A stretch of 5,279 nucleotides of DNA. Source: Gammaproteobacteria bacterium (GTDB lineage: Bacteria > Pseudomonadota > Gammaproteobacteria > Pseudomonadales > Azotimanducaceae_A). The position numbers were made by a program, and so were the translations under genes. This document shows, in pieces, positions 1-5,279 of the stretch. Numbering within the stretch: the first letter of the stretch is position 1; each line of letters starts with the position of its first letter. Under the pieces are notes generated by a model. That model did not search any database, had not been told where the DNA came from, and saw nothing but the letters and a program-made list of their open reading frames with translations. Location: NCBI GenBank assembly GCA_026713405.1, contig JAPOON010000293.1, positions 1 through 5,279 of the forward strand, in the 5' to 3' direction.

Positions 1-100
1 ATAGGGCATTGGCGAATCGGCGGGGCCCCCTCCAGGGTCTGGGCCCCCCCTTCTTTTTTCCGGGCGCCCCCGGCCGGGTCATTGCCGAGGCGGCGTCCCG
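1..100 (+). other. Error-rich start of the purH coding region
   Basis: Read literally, this stretch does not encode PurH in one frame, yet fragments of it do. GIGE (5-16) in the downstream frame corresponds to the family's GIVE. RVIAEA (about 75-91) lies in the next frame. GVPVTEV (about 92-112) returns to the first frame. A missing G near 89-92 (GAGGCGGCG where GAGGCGGGCG is expected) explains one shift, and an extra base between about 17 and 77 must explain the other. Long C, G and T runs (26-30, 44-50, 54-59) replace the expected LSTGGTA segment. This looks like the poor first bases of a Sanger-type read rather than a mutated gene, because the codon count across the region is exactly right. 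Confidence 0.75.
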
Positions 101-1495
101 GTAACGGAGGTGGCCGACCATACCGGGTTCCCGGAACTGATGGACGGGCGCGTGAAGACGCTGCATCCGAGGATTCATGGCGGCATCCTCGCGCGGCGGG
201 GCGTCGATGACGCTGCGCTCGAGCAACATGCCATCGATCCGGTCGACGTGGTCGTCGTCAACCTCTACCCGTTTGCGGCGACCATCGCGCGGCCGGACTG
301 CACGGATGAGCTTGCCATCGAGAACATCGACATCGGCGGCCCGGCCATGTTGCGCGCCGCGGCCAAGAATCACAGGGATGTTCTGGCAGTGGTCGACCCC
401 CGGGATTACGAAGAAGTCGTCGCCGCGCTTGCGGCGGGCGGTGCGAGCCCGGGGCTGCGGCGGCGCCTCGCGGAAAAGGCGTTCCGTCACACCGCCGAAT
501 ACGACCGCACCGTGGCCGGATACCTGGCCGGCGGCGGCCCTCTTCCCGAGCGCCTGGGGCTTTCCTACGTCAAGCGGGAAGACATGCGCTACGGGGAGAA
601 TCCCCATCAGAGTGCGGCTTTCTACGTGGAGGGGAACACCGCCGGCACCGTTGCCGGAGCCCGGCAGATTCAGGGCAAGGCGCTTTCCTACAACAACGTG
701 GCCGATGCGGATGCGGCCGTGAAATGCGTCAGCGTTTTCGAGGAACCGGCCTGCGTGATCGTCAAGCATGCCAATCCGTGCGGGGTCGCCCTCGGCGCAA
801 CCCCGGTGGAGGCTTATCGGCGCGCCTTCGCCACGGACCCGACGTCAGCCTTCGGCGGCATCGTGGCGTTCAATCGCGATCTCGACGGCGCCACGCTCGG
901 GGAAATTCTCGAGGCGCAGTTCGTCGAGGTGGTGGCTGCGCCGGCCGTGGCCGCCGATGCGGAGGAAGCCGCCAAGGTCAGAAAGAACGTGCGGCTGCTG
1001 GCCTGCGGGCCGCTTGCCGGGCCCGGCAGCGGCCTCGACCTGAAGAAAGTCGCGGGCGGGCTCCTGGCCCAGACGGCGGACGACGTGTGCCTGGATGAGG
1101 ACGCGCTGCGTACGGTGTCCCGCCGGGTGCCGAGCTCCGGGGAGATGCAGGACCTGCTCTTTGCCTGGCGGGTTGCCTGGTTCGTGAAATCGAATGCCAT
1201 CGTCTATGCCCGGGACCGGCAGACCATCGGTGTCGGCGCCGGGCAGATGAGCCGCGTGGTCAGTGCCCGCATCGCCGGATTCAAGGCCGAGGACGAGGGG
1301 TTGGCGGTGGCCGGATCGGTCATGGCTTCGGATGCGTTCTTCCCCTTCCGGGACGGGATCGATGCCGCCGCTGCGGCAGGGATCGCGGCCGTGATTCAAC
1401 CCGGTGGATCGATGCGCGATGCGGAAGTCATCGATGCCGCCGACGAGCACGCCATGGCCATGGTGTTCACCGGCGTCCGTCACTTCAGGCACTGA
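1..1495 (+). CDS. purH: Bifunctional AICAR formyltransferase / IMP cyclohydrolase (PurH), 5'-partial
   Basis: PurH catalyses the last two steps of IMP synthesis in the cytosol: formylation of AICAR using 10-formyl-tetrahydrofolate, then ring closure of FAICAR. The N-terminal cyclohydrolase domain shows [19 protein letters not shown] and AAAKNH, which carry the Lys, Tyr, Asp and Lys implicated in cyclisation. The transformylase domain shows [17 protein letters not shown], the catalytic Lys-His of KHANPCG (codons at 764-769), [33 protein letters not shown] and the usual HFRH C-terminus before TGA 1493-1495. The frame is clean from codon 101 ([13 protein letters not shown]). GTG 110 is an internal Val, not a start. 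Bases 5-100 also match the family by length: a GIxE motif at 5-16 lies exactly 32 codons before VTEV, as in E. coli PurH, so only about 18 residues should be missing upstream. The protein lacks an insertion that E. coli PurH has before the LxxxKxxDMRYGEN segment. Identification is very secure; only the first 100 bases are unreliable. Confidence 0.97.
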
Positions 1496-1565
1496 GGGAG
1501 CATGCCGGATTGTTCGCTTTCATTGAGTATTTCCAACTTTTGAATTTGTTGATTTATTTTGTGTT
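1496..1565. other. AT-rich spacer after purH
   Basis: Composition changes abruptly just after the purH stop. Bases 1531-1565 are very AT-rich in an otherwise GC-rich window. I see no convincing promoter (no well-spaced -35/-10 pair on either strand) and no intrinsic terminator. TTCATTG occurs twice, at 1519-1525 and 1564-1570; the second copy overlaps the left end of the palindrome that follows. An open frame starting at TTG 1510 crosses this stretch and the palindrome, but its third-position GC is low and it resembles nothing I know. Confidence 0.5.
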
Positions 1566-1833
1566 CATTGCAGTGGGAACAATTCCTTCGTTCGGGCACC
1601 GAGAGCAGGCATGCGGTACGGGCATCCTGCACGCCAAGCGGGAGTGCCGTGTTGGACTGTTCCGGTTGTTCGACAAACCGGCCCCGCAACCAGTTGCGGG
1701 GCGTCGCCACCTGCCGAAGCTGTGCTTCGGCTCGGGCTGCGCCCGACCGGTGGCGACCCTTAAAGGTGCTGGAGGCCCGTACCTCACACCCGCTCTCATC
1801 GTACATCCAACCGTTGTTCCCTGCGCGTCAATG
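1566..1833. repeat. Long imperfect palindromic element between purH and purD
   Basis: Two arms are inverted copies of each other. CATTG-N4-GGGAACAA (1566-1582) is mirrored by TTGTTCCC-N7-CAATG (1814-1833). Further in, 1601-1632 matches the reverse complement of 1766-1797 at 26 of 32 positions without gaps, including the shared core GGTACGGGC. Between these blocks (1583-1600 against 1798-1813) the arms do not pair well and would form an internal loop. The centre (1662-1757) is a separate chain of hairpins. The whole unit is about 268 bases, lies entirely between genes and has no credible ORF. Its form fits a MITE-like non-autonomous element or a large structured RNA. I find no clear target-site duplication at its edges, and I do not recognise the family. 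Confidence 0.7.
1662..1757. other. Core hairpin chain with a three-way junction
   Basis: Five helices cover about 80 of these 96 bases. (1) 1662-1669 pairs with 1673-1681 with one bulged A and a TCG loop. (2) GCCCCGCAAC (1681-1690) pairs perfectly with 1693-1702. (3) GTCGCCACC (1703-1711) pairs perfectly with 1749-1757 and encloses two more helices. (4) GCCGAAGC (1713-1720) pairs perfectly with 1724-1731 around a TGT loop. (5) TCGGGC (1732-1737) pairs perfectly with 1741-1746 around a TGC loop. Helices 3, 4 and 5 form a three-way junction with only T1712 and C1747-C1748 unpaired. Helices 1 and 2 share G1681. No T-run follows on either strand, so this is not a simple intrinsic terminator. The same pairings are available to DNA cruciforms and to RNA from either strand. 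Confidence 0.75.
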
Positions 1834-1844
1834 TGCGGGTCACC

Positions 1845-1886
1845 ATGGAGAGAACTGCTAGGCTTCTCGAGTAGAAGGAGGTGGCT
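1845..1886 (+). promoter_or_regulatory. purD leader: strong Shine-Dalgarno and possible 9-codon leader ORF
   Basis: AGGAGG at 1876-1881, five bases before ATG 1887, is an ideal ribosome-binding site and decides the purD start. The in-frame GTG at 1881 lies inside the site and cannot be the start. Just upstream, ATG 1845 opens a short frame (MERTARLLE) ending at TAG 1872-1874, next to the Shine-Dalgarno; it uses the rare Arg codons AGA and AGG. Two short helices compete here: GAGAA 1850-1854 with TTCTC 1864-1868, and CTTCT 1863-1867 with AGAAG 1873-1877. The second overlaps the start of the Shine-Dalgarno. The ribosome-binding site is secure; the leader peptide and the switch are speculative. 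Confidence 0.55.
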
Positions 1887-3179
1887 ATGAGGGTTCTGGT
1901 GGTGGGATCCGGGGGACGGGAGCATGCGCTGGCGTGGAAGTCGAGCCTGAGCCCGAACGTGAGTCATGTGTATGTCGCGCCCGGCAATGCGGGTACCGCG
2001 GCAGAGCCCGGGGTCGAGAACGTCGACATTGCCGTTGACGATTTCGAGGCGCTGGCGGAGTTCGCCGGAACCAGGGATGTTGCGCTCACCATCGTCGGGC
2101 CGGAGGCGCCGCTGGTGGATGGCATCGTGGAGTTCTTCGCGGCGCGGGGCCTAGGCTGTTTCGGCCCGGGCGCGGCGGCCGCGCGGCTGGAAGGTTCGAA
2201 AGCCTTTGCCAAGGACTTCATGCAGCGGCACGGTATCCCGACGGCCGCATCGGAGACCTTCAGCGACCTGGCGGCGGCCCGGGCGTATGTGGAAGCCCGG
2301 GGCGCTCCCATCGTCATCAAGGCGGACGGGCTCGCCGCCGGCAAGGGCGTCATCGTCGCCGGGACCGAGGAGGAAGCCTACGCCGCACTGGACGCCATGC
2401 TCGCCGGCGGTGCCTTCGGCAGCGCGGGCGAACGCGTGGTCGTCGAGGAATTTCTCGTGGGCGAGGAGGCGAGTTTCATCTGCCTGTGCGACGGGCGCAC
2501 CGCGCTGCCCTTCGCCAGCTCCCAGGATCACAAGGCGGCCTACGACGGCGACAAGGGCCCCAATACGGGGGGCATGGGGGCGTACTCTCCGGCGCCGGTG
2601 GTCACCGATGCGGTGCATCGCCGCATCGTTCGGGAGATCATCGAGCCAACCATGGCGGGCATGGCGGCGGATGGCACGGCCCATGTGGGATTCCTGTACG
2701 CGGCCCTCATGATCGCCCCGGCCGGCGCACCGCGGGTGATCGAATTCAACTGCCGCTTTGGCGACCCGGAGGCCCAGCCGGTGTTGATGCGCCTGCGCTC
2801 CGATCTTCCCGAATTGTGTCTCGGCGCGCTGTCGGGCGCTCTGGAAGGCGAGACGCTTGACTGGGATGCGCGCACGGCCCTCGGCGTGGTGATGGCCGCG
2901 GGCGGATACCCTGGCAGTTACGCCAACGGGGCGGCCATATCGGGGCTGGAAGGATTGGCCGGCAACGGTGACATCAAGGCGTTCCATGCAGGTACGAGGG
3001 TTGAGGGCACCAGGGTGGTCACCAGCGGTGGGCGCGTGCTGTGCATCGTCGCCCTTGGGGATAGCGTTACCGGGGCTCAGCGCCGGGCCTACGAGGGGGT
3101 GGCGGGCATCGACTGGGACGGCGCCTACCATCGCACCGATATCGGTTATCGGGCGGTGGCGCGGGAGCGGGGCGAATGA
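1887..3179 (+). CDS. purD: Phosphoribosylamine-glycine ligase (GAR synthetase, PurD)
   Basis: PurD joins glycine to 5-phosphoribosylamine with ATP, the second step of purine synthesis, in the cytosol. The 430-residue protein is the usual length. It begins MRVLVVGSGGREHALAWK, the family's N-terminal nucleotide-fold motif. An ATP-grasp domain follows: GSKAFAKDFM, the ATP-binding KADGLAAGKGV (Lys about residue 145), the signature DHKAAYDGDKGPNTGGMGAY (from about residue 214), and EFNCRFGDPE (from about 286), whose Glu and Asn bind metal. The C-terminal domain contains GVVMAAGGYPG and ends with the usual GIDWDGAYHRTDIGYRA segment. All key residues look intact. The ATG at 1887 is chosen because AGGAGG lies five bases upstream; the longer reading from GTG 1881 would start within that site. 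The stop overlaps an ATG at 3176 (ATGA), which suggests coupling to the next gene. purH and purD usually sit close together; here 391 bases including a large palindrome separate them. Confidence 0.98.
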   Translation: MRVLVVGSGGREHALAWKSSLSPNVSHVYVAPGNAGTAAEPGVENVDIAVDDFEALAEFAGTRDVALTIVGPEAPLVDGIVEFFAARGLGCFGPGAAAARLEGSKAFAKDFMQRHGIPTAASETFSDLAAARAYVEARGAPIVIKADGLAAGKGVIVAGTEEEAYAALDAMLAGGAFGSAGERVVVEEFLVGEEASFICLCDGRTALPFASSQDHKAAYDGDKGPNTGGMGAYSPAPVVTDAVHRRIVREIIEPTMAGMAADGTAHVGFLYAALMIAPAGAPRVIEFNCRFGDPEAQPVLMRLRSDLPELCLGALSGALEGETLDWDARTALGVVMAAGGYPGSYANGAAISGLEGLAGNGDIKAFHAGTRVEGTRVVTSGGRVLCIVALGDSVTGAQRRAYEGVAGIDWDGAYHRTDIGYRAVARERGE

Positions 3180-3241
3180 CTGACAGATTATCGGGCTGCT
3201 GACGCCTACCGCGAGACCGACGACAAGCGCATCCTGAGCGC
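3176..3241 (+). other. Probable true N-terminus of the cyclic-nucleotide-binding gene, frame-disrupted
   Basis: An ATG at 3176 overlaps the purD stop as ATGA and has GGAG (3164-3167) eight bases upstream, a classic coupled start. It reads MTDRLSGC and then hits TGA at 3200. In the next frame, 3201-3239 reads DAYRETDDKRILS with G or C at all 13 third positions, whereas the frame of the downstream ORF has poor third-position GC here. Dropping one G from the GGG at 3193-3195 and adding one base near 3239-3242 would join MTDRLSAA, DAYRETDDKRILSA and MLAETLKRF into one frame. Two nearby indels that cancel suggest sequencing errors, though a real pair of mutations cannot be excluded. If this is right, the gene is about 22 codons longer than its continuous ORF. 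Confidence 0.65.
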
Positions 3242-4126
3242 ATGCTCGCGGAAACGCTCAAGCGGTTCGATCCCTTCCAGGCAATGAGTTCCACCGAACT
3301 GGCTACGGCCGTTCGGCATGCGCAGTTGATCAATGTCCCCGCCGATCGCTGGTTGCTGCGCCCGGGCGCCCGCCTGAAGGGGCGCTACTACCTGGTCCAG
3401 GGAACGGTCCGCCTGTTTCCACCGCAACGCGACATCCGACCGCAATCGCCGGAATCGCGCCTGCCGCTTTATCCGGGTTGCGATGCCATGATTTCCAAGG
3501 GCCCGGTGCGCCTCCTGCACGTGGATACCGCGCCCATCGCCTTCCTGCTCGGCACGGCGCAGTCGAACCCGGAGGCCGAGGGCCTGGCGGATTGGGAACG
3601 TCGCTTCATGGGCTCGCCGCTCCTGCAGCGTCTCGATGCGGGCATCTGGCAACAACTGCTGAGCGCGCTCGCCGAACGGTCTTTCGAGGCGGGGGAGCGG
3701 CTCGTCGCGGAGGGAAGCGCCGCACACGACTTTTTCGTCCTGAAATCGGGCCACGCGGCCGTGCGGCGGGGGGGCCGGACGGTCGCGCACCTGGGCCCCG
3801 GCGACTTCTTCGGAGAGGACGCCCTGCTGTTGAACGGCCGGCGCAACGCCACCGTCGCGGCAACCCGGGCGGGCTCGATACTGCGCCTGCCCAAGGATCG
3901 CTTCGTGACCCTCCTGGTCGACAACCTGGTGCGATTCGTCCAGAGCCCCGGCGAAGGCGAGTGCATCGATGTCGGTGAAGAAGGCGCACTGGCGCGGCTG
4001 CGCGAGCAGATTCCCTCCCTGGATCCCGCGCGGCGCTACCACATCGTCGGCGGCGAACTGCGGGAGCGGGCGCTGGCCACCTTCATTCTCACCCACAAGG
4101 GGTTCGATGCCTGGCCGGTGGATTGA
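3242..4126 (+). CDS. Cyclic-nucleotide-binding domain protein with degenerate C-terminal rhodanese-like domain
   Basis: This 294-residue ORF has no known pathway that I can name. Residues about 10-105 resemble a degenerate cyclic-nucleotide-binding (Crp-type) beta-roll (VPADRWLLRPG, GRYYLVQGTVRLF) without the phosphate-binding cassette. Residues about 120-235 are a second, better-kept copy: FEAGERLVAEG, FFVLKSGHAAV, and the cassette GDFFGEDALLLNGRRNATV (from about 187), with the Glu and Arg (E192, R201) expected to contact a cyclic nucleotide. Residues about 240-294 look like a shortened rhodanese domain (CIDV, LDPARRYHIVGGELRERA, THKGFDAW), but the catalytic Cys position is Gly and much of the front half is missing. 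There is no helix-turn-helix, membrane segment or signal peptide, so it is not a Crp-type transcription factor. ATG 3242 has no Shine-Dalgarno; the true start is probably 3176, overlapping purD, which implies cotranscription with purD. A cytosolic ligand-sensing role is inferred. Confidence 0.85.
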   Translation: MLAETLKRFDPFQAMSSTELATAVRHAQLINVPADRWLLRPGARLKGRYYLVQGTVRLFPPQRDIRPQSPESRLPLYPGCDAMISKGPVRLLHVDTAPIAFLLGTAQSNPEAEGLADWERRFMGSPLLQRLDAGIWQQLLSALAERSFEAGERLVAEGSAAHDFFVLKSGHAAVRRGGRTVAHLGPGDFFGEDALLLNGRRNATVAATRAGSILRLPKDRFVTLLVDNLVRFVQSPGEGECIDVGEEGALARLREQIPSLDPARRYHIVGGELRERALATFILTHKGFDAWPVD

Positions 4127-4171
4127 CGGTCCACACCGGGGCTCCGCGCACGGAATTCAAGGTAAGCTAAC

Positions 4172-4218
4172 GGGGCGACGCCCCAGCCCGGCGAGAAAAG
4201 GCGACCGGGAGGGATTTT
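4172..4218 (+). terminator. Weak candidate terminator between the CNB gene and dinG
   Basis: GGGGC 4172-4176 pairs with GCCCC 4180-4184 around a GAC loop. Next to it, CCCGGCG (4187-4193) pairs with 4202-4209 with one bulged A and an A-rich loop. Only four T residues (4215-4218) follow, after an AGGGA gap, so if it terminates at all it is a poor intrinsic terminator. Its position 46 bases after the stop of the preceding gene is reasonable for one. Confidence 0.3.
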
Positions 4219-4262
4219 GACTGGTTTCACGACCTTGACTGCGAACTAGAGGTTCAGCCGCC
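4217..4262 (+). promoter_or_regulatory. Possible dinG upstream region with a repeated TTGACT
   Basis: TTGACT occurs at 4217-4222 and again at 4235-4240, 18 bases apart. Each resembles a sigma-70 -35 box, but no good TATAAT-like sequence lies 16-18 bases downstream of either, so a promoter here is only a possibility. AGAGG at 4248-4252, ten bases before the GTG start, is a modest ribosome-binding site. I see no LexA-type CTG-N10-CAG operator, although E. coli dinG is SOS-regulated. Confidence 0.25.
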
Positions 4263-5279
4263 GTGACCGTTCTCAACGACAAGCTGAAAGCCCGCATCCA
4301 GGAAGCCTACCGCAAGTGGCTCAAGTCGCGCGAATTCGACCCCCGCCGCGGTCAGCGGGAGATGATTGCCGAGATCGCGCGTGTCTGTACGGGTTCAGCG
4401 CCGCGCATTGCCGCCATCGAGGCGGGTACCGGCACGGGCAAGACGGCCGCCTACTGCCTGGCCGCCATTCCCATTGCCCAGGAACTGGAGAAGACCGTCG
4501 TCATCGCCAGCGCAACCGTCGCCCTGCAGGAACAGATCATGCTGCGCGACCTGCCGGACCTGGCCGAAGGCGCCGGGCTCGATTTCGACTTCGCACTGGC
4601 CAAGGGCCGGGGGCGCTATGTCTGCCTGAAACGCCTGGACGAACGTCTTAACCAGACCGGCGAACATCCGGCAATCGACGACGGGGCAGAGGATGCGGAG
4701 GACCACGACGCAGTCCACCGCGAAATTCTGGATGCCTTTACGACCGGGCGCTGGGACGGCGAGATCGACAGCTGGCCGAGGGGGATCGACGCAGCCGCCT
4801 GGCGGCAGGTGACCACCGACCATCGCGGCTGCACGAACAACCGCTGCGCGTTTTTCCAGGCGTGCCCGTTCTTCAAGGCGCGCAACGGTCTCGACGGGGT
4901 GCGGGTGATCGTCGCCAACCAGGACCTGCTGCTTGCGGACCTGAACCTGGGCGGCGGCTATATCCTGCCCGAACCGGAGGAGTGCATCGTCGTGGTCGAC
5001 GAGGCCCACCACCTGCCGGTGAAGACGCAGCAGCACTTTGCGTCCAGGGCCTGGATCAACGGAACGGCCGCCTGGGCAGACCAGGTCAACAAGGTGGTGG
5101 CGAGTCTTACCCAGCGTTTTGCCCGCCCGCCCGAACTCGAGGCGCTGGCGACCCGCATTCCCGCTGAGAGCGAGGCCGTCAAGACAGCGATGCGCGGCCT
5201 CGGCGAATCGTTGGGCAGCCTGGATTTCACCGAGCGCCAGAACGGGCAGCTTACCTGCCGGTTTCGGCTCGGCGGTGTC
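4263..5279 (+). CDS. dinG: ATP-dependent DNA helicase DinG, 3'-partial
   Basis: DinG is an XPD-like superfamily 2 helicase that moves 5' to 3' on single-stranded DNA and unwinds D-loops, R-loops and other structures during repair and replication. The frame is open for 339 codons to the window end with no stop; the E. coli protein is about 716 residues, so roughly half is present. Visible parts are an N-terminal RRGQREMIAEIA (Q-motif region), Walker A EAGTGTGKT (residues 53-61), ASATVALQEQI (motif Ia), and the four iron-sulfur cysteines C121 (GRGRYVC), C190, C195 and C201 (GCTNNRC then ACPFF). The last three have the same spacing as in E. coli. NQDLLLADL and the DEAH box VVVDEAHHLP (D246-H249) follow. 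The start is GTG 4263: an in-frame TGA lies at 4236-4238 with no ATG or GTG between, and AGAGG lies ten bases upstream. With 136 bases and weak hairpins before it, dinG is probably transcribed separately from the purine genes. Confidence 0.95.
   Translation, partial: MTVLNDKLKARIQEAYRKWLKSREFDPRRGQREMIAEIARVCTGSAPRIAAIEAGTGTGKTAAYCLAAIPIAQELEKTVVIASATVALQEQIMLRDLPDLAEGAGLDFDFALAKGRGRYVCLKRLDERLNQTGEHPAIDDGAEDAEDHDAVHREILDAFTTGRWDGEIDSWPRGIDAAAWRQVTTDHRGCTNNRCAFFQACPFFKARNGLDGVRVIVANQDLLLADLNLGGGYILPEPEECIVVVDEAHHLPVKTQQHFASRAWINGTAAWADQVNKVVASLTQRFARPPELEALATRIPAESEAVKTAMRGLGESLGSLDFTERQNGQLTCRFRLGGV

Noticed and set aside
1681..1702. Strong hairpin as a rho-independent terminator for purH
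   Set aside because: No T-run follows on either strand, and it is only one of several consecutive helices.
1566..1833. 6S RNA (a long imperfect hairpin with a CCTTAAA segment)
   Set aside because: Only a short CCTTAAA segment recalls E. coli 6S RNA. The branched core and the rest of the sequence do not match the single long hairpin with a central bubble.
1496..1886. PurR operator or known purine riboswitch ahead of purD
   Set aside because: No match to the E. coli PurR palindrome (ACGCAAACGTTTTCNT-like) and no recognisable purine-riboswitch core.
1510..1890. 126-codon + frame starting at TTG 1510 with a hydrophobic N-terminus and a stop overlapping the purD ATG
   Set aside because: Third-position GC is low compared with the real genes, the hydrophobic start comes from the AT-rich patch, and the frame runs through the palindromic hairpins with no recognisable motif.
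1480..1967. Minus-strand frames of 108 and 137 codons over the purH-purD gap
   Set aside because: They cross the palindrome and run into purH or purD coding sequence, resemble no known family, and have no clear ribosome-binding site.
2151..3131. 326-codon minus-strand frame inside purD
   Set aside because: A shadow frame typical of GC-rich coding DNA; the + strand is an unambiguous full-length PurD.
3206..4096. 296-codon minus-strand frame opposite the CNB gene
   Set aside because: The + strand product has recognisable binding-fold and rhodanese motifs; the minus product has none and is rich in Arg, Gly and Ala, as antisense frames of GC-rich genes are.
1..5279. CRISPR arrays, tRNA or rRNA genes, and insertion-sequence transposases
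   Set aside because: No regularly spaced repeats, cloverleaf with an anticodon arm, rRNA-like sequence or transposase-like protein was seen on either strand.

Overview
The window is GC-rich bacterial DNA with G or C at most third codon positions of the real genes. All genes lie on the + strand: purH (5' end cut by the window edge), purD, a cyclic-nucleotide-binding protein with a decayed rhodanese tail, and dinG (3' end cut by the window edge). Adjacent purH and purD, together with an E. coli-type DinG carrying an iron-sulfur cluster, suggest a gammaproteobacterium, perhaps a GC-rich, Chromatiales-like lineage. That placement is inference; no rRNA or other taxonomic marker is present.

Layout. 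Bases 1-100 are purH coding sequence that reads as low-quality data: G/C and T homopolymer smears and frame shifts that cancel. From 101 to 1495 purH is intact. Bases 1496-1886, between purH and purD, hold no convincing gene. They comprise an AT-rich stretch (1496-1565), a striking imperfect palindrome with a densely paired core (1566-1833), and a purD leader with a strong Shine-Dalgarno. purD runs 1887-3179. The next gene probably begins at an ATG overlapping the purD stop (3176), but two compensating single-base shifts between about 3193 and 3241 break the frame, so the continuous ORF starts only at 3242. After a 136-base gap with two weak hairpins, dinG begins at GTG 4263 and stays open to the end.

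How they work together. PurH makes the last two steps of IMP synthesis and PurD the second step, so the pair are purine biosynthesis genes. The cyclic-nucleotide-binding protein appears translationally coupled to purD and has no DNA-binding domain, so it is probably a ligand-sensing or scaffold protein of unknown output. DinG is a DNA-repair helicase and probably a separate transcription unit.

The most unusual element is the 268-base palindrome separating purH from purD. Its outer arms match over 26 of 32 positions, and its core folds into a chain of near-perfect hairpins, one of them a three-way junction. It could be a MITE-like insertion, a structured regulatory RNA in the purD leader, or an independent RNA on either strand.
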